Source: Paraburkholderia gardini
GTDB lineage: Bacteria > Pseudomonadota > Gammaproteobacteria > Burkholderiales > Burkholderiaceae
Assembly: GCF_907164575.1 (NCBI RefSeq)
Contig: NZ_CAJQYY010000020.1
Span: 1-64,000, forward strand
Direction of reading: 5' to 3'
Length of the DNA stretch: 64,000 nt
In this document: one piece after another, positions 1 through 7,676 of the stretch
Layout of the letters: every line of letters begins with the position of its first letter
Position numbering within the stretch: position 1 is the first letter of the stretch
Program-made: the position numbers and the translations under genes
The notes under the pieces: model-generated
What the model was told of the DNA's origin: nothing
What the model saw: the letters and a program-made list of their open reading frames with translations, nothing else
The model's database searches: none

Positions 1-178
1 AACTTCCCGAACCGCCCGGTGCGGACCCGCATGCCGGGTGGTGTGGCAGGGGTACGGCCTCATGGCCGTCCCCTATGCCGATTTGTGCGACCGAATGCCG
101 CGTTGGGCGCGTTCAGCGAGGTTATGGGTCGCGGTGATACGATAGCGCGATCGAGACACCTGCCTGTTGGAGCACGCT
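1..178. other. Left window edge, no gene assigned
   Basis: About 180 bases lie before cutA. Two of the three forward frames reach a stop before or within the cutA ribosome-binding region. The remaining open frame runs into cutA for about 60 bases and has no recognisable similarity. It may include the 3' end of an upstream gene cut by the window edge, but I cannot assign it. GGAG at 169-172 is the ribosome-binding site of cutA. Confidence 0.4.
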
Positions 179-511
179 GTGAGCGCAATCGTGACCTTGA
201 TGCTGACGACGGCGCCCGACGCGGAATCGGCGGATAAACTCGCGTCGGGCGTGCTGAACGCGCGCCTCGCCGCGTGCGTGACGCAACTTGGCGCGGTGCG
301 CTCCAGCTACCACTGGCAGAACTCGATCGAATCTGCCGAAGAGATCCAGTTGCTCTTCAAGACGAGCGTCGCGAGGGCGCTGGAACTCGAGCAATACATT
401 CAAACTCATCATCCGTACGACATCCCCGAAATCCTTTCGTGGCAAGTCACTGCATCGGCGGCTTACGGTCAATGGGTCAATGCTGAAACTCAACGCACTC
501 TACATGTTTAA
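179..511 (+). CDS. cutA: CutA divalent-cation tolerance protein
   Basis: A 110-residue member of the CutA1 family, small trimeric cytosolic proteins linked to copper and divalent cation tolerance, exact role unsettled. The family pattern is clear: an N-terminal strand ending TTAPD, the segment LNARLAACVTQLG, the YHWQ motif with the following EE, and a C-terminal HPYDIPEI segment. I chose the GTG at 179 because GGAG at 169-172 sits six bases upstream; a TTG at 167 is in frame but overlaps that site. The 3' end overlaps dsbD by 32 bases if DsbD starts at 480, so the two are probably co-transcribed. A cutA-dsbD pair is common in proteobacteria. Confidence 0.9.
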   Translation: MSAIVTLMLTTAPDAESADKLASGVLNARLAACVTQLGAVRSSYHWQNSIESAEEIQLLFKTSVARALELEQYIQTHHPYDIPEILSWQVTASAAYGQWVNAETQRTLHV

Positions 512-2381
512 CTGTTCCAACCGACTCGCGCGCGGTCCGTTGCGCGCCGTCGCCATGTCGTTGCTATTGCTGTTCGTCGTGGCATTTGGACGGCCGGCTG
601 TCGCCGCGGACGATTTCCTCGATCCCGACGTGGCCTTCAAATTCAGCGCCACCGAACAGCCCGGCGAAGTCGACGTGCACTACAAGGTCGCCGATGGTTA
701 CTACATGTACCGCGAGCGCTTTGCGTTCTCGACCCGCAACGGTACAGCCAGTCTCGGCGAACCTGTTTACCCCGCGGGCCACGTCAAGTTCGATGAGACA
801 TTCCAGAAGAACGTCGAAACGTATCGGGGCGATTTGACGATCCGCGTTCCCGTGAAGTCAGCGGCAAGCGGGTTCGACATTGCGGTGACGTCGCAGGGAT
901 GTGCCGACGCCGGCATCTGCTATCCGCCAATGGAGCGCGTCTATCACGTGAAAGGTGCGGCCCTGCAGGCGGCGGGCACAGGTGGTGCGGCGGGAGGCGC
1001 TACGGCGGGGGCGGGGGCCTCCCAGCCTTCGCAGCAGGTCCAGGGCAGTGAGACGTCGTGGTACGAGCGGGCGACCAGCGCCGACTACGCAGCGTCACTG
1101 CTTCAGGGCGGCGGCTTTTTCACGATCGTCGGCCTGTATTTTGTTGCGGGCGTTGTGTTGAGCCTGTTGCCGTGTTCGTATCCGATGATCCCGATTCTGT
1201 CGGCGATCATCATTGGTGAGGGCGCGCGGGTGACGCGGGCGCGCGGATTCTCGCTGTCGCTGGCGTATGTGGTCGGTATGGCGCTCGTCTATACCGCGCT
1301 GGGCATCGCTGCGGCGCTCGTCGGGCAGGGCCTCGGCGCGTGGCTTCAGAACCCGTGGGTGCTCGGCGCATTTGGCGTCCTGCTGGCTGTCTTCGCCCTG
1401 ACGTTGATCGCCGGTTTCGATATCGCGTTGCCGCAGCGCTGGCAGAACGGCGCCACACGTGTTTCGCAAGGCCCTTCCGGTGGCAAATTCGCCGCCGTGG
1501 CAGGCATGGGCGCGCTGTCCGCACTGGTGGTGGGCGCGTGCATGACGGCACCGCTCTTCGCCGTTCTCGCGTTTATCGCGCACACGGGCAACGCGCTGCT
1601 GGGTGGCGCCGCGCTGTTTTCGATGGGAATCGGCCTCGGCGTGCCGCTGCTGATCATCGGTCTTGGCGCCGGAACACTGCTGCCTCGCGCGGGCGTGTGG
1701 ATGGATGGCGTGAAGGTGTTTTTCGGGGTCGTATTGCTGGCGGCCGCCTTATGGATCGTCTGGCCGGTGCTCGACGCCAGCATACAGATGTTGCTGGGTG
1801 CGCTCTGGTTGTTGATCGCCGCAGCTGCGCTGGGGCTGTTCACGCCGGCTGCGGGTGGCAATTCGGTGTGGCGTCGGCTTGGCCGCGGCGTGGGCGCGGC
1901 GTTGACAATCTGGGCTGCCGTCTTGCTGGTGGGGCTCGCAGCCGGATCGACCGATCCGTTGCGTCCGCTCGCGGTGCTTGCAGCGCGCGGCGGCGCACCG
2001 GTTGCGGGTGCCGCCGCAGGCCAGTTGGCATTCGCACCTGTACGGTCATCGGAGCAGCTGGATCAGGCAGTCAAAACCGCTGCCCAGCCCGCGATGCTCG
2101 ATTTCTATGCCGATTGGTGTGTCAGTTGCAAGGAGATGGAGAAGTTCACGTTCAGCGACCCGCGCGTCCATGCGAGGCTACAGCAGCTCAATCTGCTGCG
2201 CGCCGACGTGACTGCCAACAATCCCGACGACCAGACGCTGCTCAAGCGCTTCAAGCTGTTCGGCCCGCCCGGGATCATCTTCTTCGATCAAGGTGGTAAC
2301 GAAGTGCTGCGAGTCGTCGGCTATGAGTCGGCGGACGTGTTCCTGCGCAGTCTGGAGCGTGCCGCGGCAGCGAAGTCGTAG
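480..2381 (+). CDS. dsbD: Thiol:disulfide interchange protein DsbD
   Basis: Inner-membrane protein of 633 residues that carries electrons from cytoplasmic thioredoxin to periplasmic thiol proteins, including the cytochrome c maturation pathway. All three redox modules are visible: an N-terminal periplasmic domain with cysteines 141 and 147 (CADAGICYPP), a central domain of about eight membrane helices with cysteines 232 (LLPCSYPM) and 354 (GACMTAPL), and a C-terminal thioredoxin domain with C547-V-S-C550 in DWCVSCKEME. A signal peptide ends near GRPAVAA. The start is uncertain: ATG 480 overlaps cutA, and ATG 504 would give a more usual leader. The ResB/CcsB system at 5.5-8.9 kb needs reduced apocytochrome thiols, which DsbD can supply. 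A terminator follows at 2503-2534. Confidence 0.93.
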   Translation: MLKLNALYMFNCSNRLARGPLRAVAMSLLLLFVVAFGRPAVAADDFLDPDVAFKFSATEQPGEVDVHYKVADGYYMYRERFAFSTRNGTASLGEPVYPAGHVKFDETFQKNVETYRGDLTIRVPVKSAASGFDIAVTSQGCADAGICYPPMERVYHVKGAALQAAGTGGAAGGATAGAGASQPSQQVQGSETSWYERATSADYAASLLQGGGFFTIVGLYFVAGVVLSLLPCSYPMIPILSAIIIGEGARVTRARGFSLSLAYVVGMALVYTALGIAAALVGQGLGAWLQNPWVLGAFGVLLAVFALTLIAGFDIALPQRWQNGATRVSQGPSGGKFAAVAGMGALSALVVGACMTAPLFAVLAFIAHTGNALLGGAALFSMGIGLGVPLLIIGLGAGTLLPRAGVWMDGVKVFFGVVLLAAALWIVWPVLDASIQMLLGALWLLIAAAALGLFTPAAGGNSVWRRLGRGVGAALTIWAAVLLVGLAAGSTDPLRPLAVLAARGGAPVAGAAAGQLAFAPVRSSEQLDQAVKTAAQPAMLDFYADWCVSCKEMEKFTFSDPRVHARLQQLNLLRADVTANNPDDQTLLKRFKLFGPPGIIFFDQGGNEVLRVVGYESADVFLRSLERAAAAKS

Positions 2382-2502
2382 CGAATCCATGCGACGCGGG
2401 GACGCGGGCGCGTGCGTCGGCAAGATTAGCGAGGCGTGTCGCCGATGCAACCGCGCTACATCCATAACCGCCGGCACCCGTCATCCAGGCTGAAAGGCTA
2501 AA

Positions 2503-2534
2503 AAAAAGCGCTTCGCAGCCGCGAAGCGCTTTTT
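2503..2534. terminator. Bidirectional terminator between dsbD and hemB
   Basis: A 14-bp stem, 2503-2516 paired with 2521-2534, has a loop of four bases. A-rich on the left and T-rich on the right, it can end transcription of dsbD on the plus strand and of the convergent hemB on the minus strand. Confidence 0.85.
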
Positions 2535-2571
2535 ACATACATGAAGGCCGCTCCAGTGCAGCTGAAACCGC

Positions 2572-3570
2572 CTACTTCTGCGACCTCAAGATCCGCGCCG
2601 CATCGAGCGCGAAGTACGTCAGCACGCCATCTGCACCGGCGCGTCTGAACGCCAGCAGCGATTCCATCATCGCCTTGTCGTGATCGAGCCAGCCGTTTTG
2701 CGCCGCCGCCTTCAGCATCGCGTACTCGCCGCTCACCTGATACACGTATGTCGGAAACCGGAACTCGTCTTTCACGCGACGCACGATGTCGAGATACGGC
2801 ATCCCAGGCTTCACCATCACCATGTCCGCGCCTTCCTCGATGTCCATGCGCACTTCGCGCAGAGCTTCGTCGGAATTCGCCGGGTCCATCTGATACTGCA
2901 TCTTGTTGCTCTTGCCGAGGTTCGTCGCCGAACCGACGGCATCGCGGAACGGGCCGTAGAACGCCGAAGCGAACTTCGCTGCGTACGCCATGATCCGCGT
3001 ATGGATGTGATCCTCGCTCTCGAGCATTTCGCGGATCGCGCCGATCCGGCCGTCCATCATGTCCGACGGCGCGACGATGTCGACACCCGCCTCGGCCTGC
3101 GCGCGGGCCTGCTCCAGCAGGATTTCGACCGTCTGGTCGTTGATCACGTAACCCGTTTCGTCGAGCACGCCGTCCTGCCCGTGGCTCGTGTACGGATCGA
3201 GCGCGACGTCGGCCAGCACGCCAAGATCGGGGAAACGCTTCTTCAGTTCGCGGATCGCGCGCGGAATCAGCCCGGCTGCGTTCGTCGCCTCGCGCCCGTC
3301 GGGCGTCTTCAACGAGGGTTCGATCGCCGGGAACAGCGAGATCACAGGCACGCCGAGCTCGACACACTGTTCAGCGACGCCCATCAGCAAATCCACCGAA
3401 ACACGCTCGACGCCAGGCATCGACGCTACGGCTTGCCGCACGTTTGTGCCTTCGACGACGAAAACCGGGTAGATCAGATCATTGGTGGTGAGAATGTTTT
3501 CGCGCATCAGACGGCGCGAAAAGTCGTCACGGCGCATGCGGCGCGGACGGTGATGCGGATAGAAGCTCAT
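2572..3570 (-). CDS. hemB: Delta-aminolevulinic acid dehydratase (porphobilinogen synthase)
   Basis: Condenses two 5-aminolevulinate molecules to porphobilinogen in haem synthesis; 332 residues, usual length. The two substrate-binding lysines are in AYAAKFASAFYGPF and MVMVKPGMPYLDI. The metal-site segment reads DVALDPYTSHGQDGV, with Asp/Ala where zinc-type enzymes carry cysteines, so this looks like the magnesium-type enzyme typical of Pseudomonas. I chose ATG 3570 (MSFYPHHRPRRMRRD), since the longer frame begins at a GTG with a non-conserved leader. The gene is convergent with dsbD and stands alone. A dyad at 3640-3652 lies in its likely promoter region. Confidence 0.95.
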   Translation of the reverse strand: MSFYPHHRPRRMRRDDFSRRLMRENILTTNDLIYPVFVVEGTNVRQAVASMPGVERVSVDLLMGVAEQCVELGVPVISLFPAIEPSLKTPDGREATNAAGLIPRAIRELKKRFPDLGVLADVALDPYTSHGQDGVLDETGYVINDQTVEILLEQARAQAEAGVDIVAPSDMMDGRIGAIREMLESEDHIHTRIMAYAAKFASAFYGPFRDAVGSATNLGKSNKMQYQMDPANSDEALREVRMDIEEGADMVMVKPGMPYLDIVRRVKDEFRFPTYVYQVSGEYAMLKAAAQNGWLDHDKAMMESLLAFRRAGADGVLTYFALDAARILRSQK

Positions 3571-3639
3571 GTCAGTATCGTGCGTGGAGAATATCGAAAA
3601 ATGCCTGCCCACGGCGTTGCCAAACCTTTTTGAGACAAT

Positions 3640-3652
3640 GGTATATCATACC
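3640..3652. promoter_or_regulatory. Short dyad upstream of hemB
   Basis: GGTAT-ATC-ATACC is an exact 5-3-5 inverted repeat about 70 bases before the hemB start. It overlaps possible -10 elements on both strands: TATATC or TATCAT forward, TATGAT reverse. It could be an operator or just part of overlapping divergent promoters. Confidence 0.3.
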
Positions 3653-3654
3653 GA

Positions 3655-3762
3655 TCGAGCAAGGCGCCATGCGCTGACCTCCCCGCTTCTCCTCCCTGAG
3701 CGGGTGCCTGTCGTTTTTCGATTAGGCTGTTTGACCCGCCGTCTCTAGCGGCGGGTTTTTTT
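3655..3762 (+). ncRNA. Candidate small RNA ending at an orphan terminator
   Basis: No plus-strand gene lies between hemB and yihA, both on the minus strand, yet a strong plus-strand terminator ends at 3762. A weak promoter match, TTGCCA at 3617-3622 with TATATC at 3642-3647, could start a transcript of about 110 bases. Within it GCGGGT at 3700-3705 can pair with ACCCGC at 3734-3739, competing with the terminator stem. No convincing reading frame is present. The 5' end is a guess, and read-through of the dsbD terminator is an alternative source. Confidence 0.35.
3734..3762 (+). terminator. Rho-independent terminator on the plus strand
   Basis: ACCCGCCG at 3734-3741 pairs with CGGCGGGT at 3749-3756 across a 7-base loop and is followed by a run of Ts. 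On the minus strand no U-tract follows, so it cannot serve yihA. It lacks an obvious upstream plus-strand gene. Confidence 0.8.
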
Positions 3763-3801
3763 ATGGGCGGCCGAAACGTGGGCGGGCCAATACGGTACGG
3801 C

Positions 3802-4455
3802 TTACGCCGCCGGGGCTTCGCCTTCGCTCGCGGCTGGAATCAGCCAGCTTTCGAGCAGTACGTGTGCTTCATCCAGCCCGACGCGCTTGAGCGCCGAAAA
3901 AAGTTGCACGGTCAATTCACCCTGGTAACCCGCTGCACGGTACTCGGCGAGCCCTTTCTGAGTCGAACGCAAGGCGTTGACGCTTTCCTGGCGCGTCAAT
4001 TTGTCGCACTTCGTGAGCAGCGTGTGGATCGGCTTGCCGGTGGGCGCAAACCATTCGATCATCCGCCGATCCAGATCGGTGAGCGGACGGCGCGAATCCA
4101 TCATCAGGATCATGCCGCGCAGCTGCGCGCGCGACTGCAGGTACGACGACAGCAGCGCTTCCCAGTGGGCCTTCGCGGCGCCCGGCACTTCGGCGTAGCC
4201 GTAGCCCGGCAGGTCGACGAGATGCGCGACGGGCTCGTCAGCGGGGCCCACGGAGAAGTAGTTGATATGCTGCGTGCGCCCGGGTGTCTTGCTGGCGAAG
4301 GCCAGCCGCTTCTGGTTGCACAGCAGGTTGATCGCGGTCGACTTCCCTGCATTGGAGCGCCCGGCAAAGGCGACTTCGGGTTGAGACGTGGCCGGCAGAT
4401 CACGCAGGTGATTCACTGTCGTGAAAAAACGGGCTTGGTGTAGCAGGAAGGACAT
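3802..4455 (-). CDS. yihA: Ribosome biogenesis GTP-binding protein YihA/YsxC
   Basis: Essential-type GTPase of the EngB/YihA/YsxC family, involved in late assembly of the large ribosomal subunit; 217 residues. The GTPase motifs are all seen: G1 GRSNAGKST, a G2 region TPGRTQHINYF, G3 DLPGYGYAEV and G4 TKCDKL. ATG 4455 (MSFLLHQARFF) gives the usual family N-terminus; the longer frame begins with TTG in non-conserved sequence. No Shine-Dalgarno sequence is obvious before 4455. It diverges from the cytochrome c4 gene, and the palindrome ATTGTACAAT at 4538-4547 lies between them. Confidence 0.94.
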   Translation of the reverse strand: MSFLLHQARFFTTVNHLRDLPATSQPEVAFAGRSNAGKSTAINLLCNQKRLAFASKTPGRTQHINYFSVGPADEPVAHLVDLPGYGYAEVPGAAKAHWEALLSSYLQSRAQLRGMILMMDSRRPLTDLDRRMIEWFAPTGKPIHTLLTKCDKLTRQESVNALRSTQKGLAEYRAAGYQGELTVQLFSALKRVGLDEAHVLLESWLIPAASEGEAPAA

Positions 4456-4537
4456 GGGGGAACCAGGATGTGAGACGCCCGGTAGCCCGGAGTGGGGACG
4501 GGACAAGCCCGACTGGCGTCTTCGCGATTAGCGAGTT

Positions 4538-4547
4538 ATTGTACAAT
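4538..4547. promoter_or_regulatory. Palindromic -10 shared by divergent promoters
   Basis: ATTGTACAAT reads TACAAT, a good -10 hexamer, on both strands. It sits between yihA (minus) and the cytochrome c4 gene (plus). The -35 regions are weak on both sides, so assignment is tentative. Confidence 0.4.
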
Positions 4548-4686
4548 ACGGCGGTTTACTGAAGACCGGCGAGGCAAGGAGCGTGCCTTACAGGCAATGG
4601 CCTCGACAGTAAAGAATCGCAGTAAAAGCATCACCGTCGTATTTTGCAGAACCTCTAATTCCCACAAGACGAAACAGGGTGTGCGA

Positions 4687-5340
4687 ATGAATCGACTGTT
4701 CAAGTCTCTGATGGTGCTTCAAGTTGCGGCAGGTCTTTCAGGTTGGGTGGTCGAGGCAAGAGCAGCGGATCCGGCAAAGCCGGACGTGAATCGGGGGCAG
4801 GCAATTGCAGCGCAGGTTTGCGCTTCGTGCCACGGTGCGGACGGCAATAGTGCTGGCGGCGCATATCCGAAGCTGGCTGGTCAACACCCCGAGTACCTCG
4901 TCAAGCAGCTCAAGGATTTCAAGACGCAGCCCGGTGCAAAGCAGCCGGCGCGTAACAATGCGATCATGGCGGGCATGGCTGCCGCCCTGTCCGATCAGGA
5001 CATGATCAACGTAGCCGCGTATTTCGCGACGCAGGTGCCAAAGCCCGGCTACGCGCATAACAAGAACACGGTGCCGCTCGGGCAGAAGATTTATCGCGGT
5101 GGAATTGCCGACAAGGGCATTCCAGCGTGCGCGAGCTGCCACGGTCCGACAGGCCAGGGCATTCCGTCGCAGTATCCACGTCTGTCGGGGCAGTGGGCGG
5201 ATTACATCGTGGCGCAGCTGACCGCGTTCACGCAGGGGCCTGGCGCTCGCAACAACAACGAGGCGATGCACACCATCGCGAACCGTTTGTCGGATAGCGA
5301 GATCAAGGCAGTAGCGGATTACATCGCGGGTCTGCATTAA
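4687..5340 (+). CDS. Di-haem cytochrome c4
   Basis: Periplasmic electron carrier of the cytochrome c4 family, which links the bc1 complex to terminal oxidases; 217 residues. A signal peptide ends near VEARA-ADPAK. Two CxxCH haem sites lie at about residues 45-49 (CASCHGADG) and 148-152 (CASCHGPTG), each in a similar half of the protein, the known internal duplication. Methionines in NAIMAGMA and NEAMHTIA are likely axial ligands. I chose ATG 4687 because it begins the leader; the frame is open further upstream. The downstream neighbours resB and ccsB build c-type cytochromes, although a terminator separates them. Confidence 0.92.
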   Translation: MNRLFKSLMVLQVAAGLSGWVVEARAADPAKPDVNRGQAIAAQVCASCHGADGNSAGGAYPKLAGQHPEYLVKQLKDFKTQPGAKQPARNNAIMAGMAAALSDQDMINVAAYFATQVPKPGYAHNKNTVPLGQKIYRGGIADKGIPACASCHGPTGQGIPSQYPRLSGQWADYIVAQLTAFTQGPGARNNNEAMHTIANRLSDSEIKAVADYIAGLH

Positions 5341-5393
5341 CAAGCGGCCCGCTTGCAGGTACAGCCGGCCCGTCGAGGCCGGTGAAAAACAAG

Positions 5394-5442
5394 AAAAGGG
5401 TGGGGGCATCGTCTCGTGGCGATCGCCCTTCACCCTTTTTTG
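5394..5442 (+). terminator. Terminator after cytochrome c4
   Basis: AAAAGGGTG at 5394-5402 pairs with CACCCTTTT at 5431-5439, with further GC pairing inside and a T-run after it. It separates the cytochrome c4 gene from resB, which starts 20 bases later. Confidence 0.75.
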
Positions 5443-5461
5443 CTGTTCAGTCGGAGTATGA

Positions 5462-7672
5462 ATGAGCGTTACCACATCGGGTCTGGAGTTGAAGTCGGGT
5501 CAGCGCGCGACGCGTCGTGCGGTCGAGTTGCTGAGTTCGATGCGCTTTGCGATCGCACTGCTCGTCGTCCTGTCGATCGCGAGCATCATCGGTACGGTCC
5601 TCACGCAGGACGATCCGTATCCCAATTACGTCAACCAGTTCGGCCCGTTCTGGGCAGACATCTTCCGCTCGCTGAGTCTGTACACCGTGTACAGCGCGTG
5701 GTGGTTCATGCTGATCCTCGGCTTTCTGATCGTATCGATCTCGCTGTGCGTGATCCGCAACGCGCCGAAGATGATCGCCGACATGAAGAGCTGGAAGGAC
5801 AAGGTCCGCGAAGGCAGCCTGCGGGCGTTCCATCACAAGGGCGAATTCGCCGTGCATGGCACGCGCGCGCAGACCGCCGCGCTGCTCGCGAAACTGTCCG
5901 GCAAGCTCGGCTACAAATTCGTTGTGCGCGAGACCGAAGGCGCGACGCTGATCGCAGCCAAGCGCGGTGCGATGACGAAGCTCGGCTACATCTCCGCGCA
6001 CGTTGCCATTGTCGTGATCTGTATCGGCGGACTGCTCGACAGCAATCTGCCGATCAAGCTGCAGATGTGGCTCTTCGACAAGACGCCGATCCGCAGCAAT
6101 ACCGTCATCAACGACATTCCAGAAGAGCATCGGCTCTCGCAGTCGAATCCGACGTTCCGCGGTTATGCGTGGGTGCCGGAAGGCCAGCATGTGTCGACGG
6201 CGATCCTGAACCAGCCAGACGGCTCGCTCATTCAGGATCTGCCGTTCTCGATCGAGCTGAAGAAGTTCATCGTCGATTACTACTCGACCGGCATGCCGAA
6301 GCTCTTCGCGAGCGATATCGTCGTGATCGACCACAAGACGGGCGCACGGGTGCCGGCGCGGGTCGAGGTGAACAAACCGTTTGAATACGATGGCGTGTCG
6401 ATCTTCCAGTCGAGCTTCCAGGACGGCGGCTCGCAGATGCAGATGACCGCGTTCCCGATGACCGGCGATACCACGAAGACCACGCCGTTCGGCGGACCGA
6501 TTGGGGGCACGGCACCACTCACGGCGTCGATTCCGGGGGCGGATGGCGAAACGATCGAATTTACAGATTTCCGCGCGATCAACGTCGAAAACACATCGAA
6601 CGGCAACGGTGCGACAGATGCGCGCGGCGTCGCCGCGCACCGCTCGCTCAAGGAAGCGTTCGACGAGCGTCTCGGTTCTGGCGCGAAGACGTCGAAGCCG
6701 GTCAATCTGCATAACGTCGGCCCGTCGGTCCAGTACAAGGTGCGTGGCAAGGACGGTCAGGCGCGCGAGTACAACAACTACATGCTGCCCGTCGACGTAA
6801 ACGGCGAGCGCATGTTCCTCGCCGGCATGCGTCTGAATCCTGACGATCCGTTCCGCTACCTGCGCATTCCCGCCGACGCCGGCGGCACGGTCAAGGAGTG
6901 GATGAACCTGCGCGCGGCGCTCGAAAACCCGGCCATCCGTTCGGAAGCCGCGCATCGCTTCGCGCTGCGTTCGGTGCCCGGCTCGAATCAGGAACTGCAG
7001 CAGCATCTTGAAGAAAGCGCATCGCGCGTCCTGACCCTCTTTTCAGGTGCGGACGACGCGAACGGCAAGGCGCCGAACGGACAGGTGATCGGTGGCTTCC
7101 AGGCGATCGCCGGCTTTATCGATCATTCCGTGCCGAAAAGCGAGCAGGAAAAGGCCGCGGGGCTGCTGTTGCGCATGCTGGAAGGCTCGATGTGGGACGT
7201 GTGGCAACTTTCCCGCGAACAGGCCGGCGAAGCCGACGTCAAGGCCGATGCGAACAACAGCCGTTTCGTACAAAGCGCGATCAATGCGCTTTCGGACAGC
7301 TTTCTGTACGGATCGCCGGTCTATCTGCAGCTTGATTCGTTCAAGCAGATCCAGGCTTCAGTATTCCAGCTCGCGCGCGCGCCCGGCAAAAAAGTCGTGT
7401 ATCTTGGCAGCCTGCTCCTCGTATTGGGCATCTTCTCGATGTTCTACGTCCGTGAACGGCGCCTGTGGTTCTGGCTCAAAGATACTGAGCACGGCGTGAA
7501 TGTCGTGATGGCAATGTCGAGCGCCCGCAAAACTCTCGATTTCGAGAAGGAATTTGCCCAGACGCGCGACTCAGTCGGCGCCGTGCTGGGCGTCAAACCC
7601 ACCGATGCATCCGACGCCGCCGGCTCTTCCGGCGCGCGCAAGTCGGCAGGCTCACAGGATTCGACCCGGTAA
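5462..7672 (+). CDS. resB: Cytochrome c biogenesis protein ResB
   Basis: Membrane component of System II cytochrome c synthesis that works with CcsA/CcsB to deliver and ligate haem in the periplasm; 736 residues. Three membrane helices are near the N-terminus: SMRFAIALLVVLSIASIIG, the YSAWWFMLILGFLIVSISL stretch, and ISAHVAIVVICIGGLL. A large periplasmic domain follows, then a last helix, VVYLGSLLLVLGIFSMFYV, and a cytoplasmic tail. GGAG at 5453-5456 is a good ribosome-binding site for ATG 5462. The stop is four bases before ccsB, so the two form one operon. Confidence 0.95.
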   Translation: MSVTTSGLELKSGQRATRRAVELLSSMRFAIALLVVLSIASIIGTVLTQDDPYPNYVNQFGPFWADIFRSLSLYTVYSAWWFMLILGFLIVSISLCVIRNAPKMIADMKSWKDKVREGSLRAFHHKGEFAVHGTRAQTAALLAKLSGKLGYKFVVRETEGATLIAAKRGAMTKLGYISAHVAIVVICIGGLLDSNLPIKLQMWLFDKTPIRSNTVINDIPEEHRLSQSNPTFRGYAWVPEGQHVSTAILNQPDGSLIQDLPFSIELKKFIVDYYSTGMPKLFASDIVVIDHKTGARVPARVEVNKPFEYDGVSIFQSSFQDGGSQMQMTAFPMTGDTTKTTPFGGPIGGTAPLTASIPGADGETIEFTDFRAINVENTSNGNGATDARGVAAHRSLKEAFDERLGSGAKTSKPVNLHNVGPSVQYKVRGKDGQAREYNNYMLPVDVNGERMFLAGMRLNPDDPFRYLRIPADAGGTVKEWMNLRAALENPAIRSEAAHRFALRSVPGSNQELQQHLEESASRVLTLFSGADDANGKAPNGQVIGGFQAIAGFIDHSVPKSEQEKAAGLLLRMLEGSMWDVWQLSREQAGEADVKADANNSRFVQSAINALSDSFLYGSPVYLQLDSFKQIQASVFQLARAPGKKVVYLGSLLLVLGIFSMFYVRERRLWFWLKDTEHGVNVVMAMSSARKTLDFEKEFAQTRDSVGAVLGVKPTDASDAAGSSGARKSAGSQDSTR

Positions 7673-7676
7673 GATC

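Noticed and set aside
19..237. Forward frame of 72 codons at the left edge
   Set aside because: It overlaps the start of cutA out of frame, has no similarity and no ribosome-binding site. Only its first part could belong to an upstream gene.
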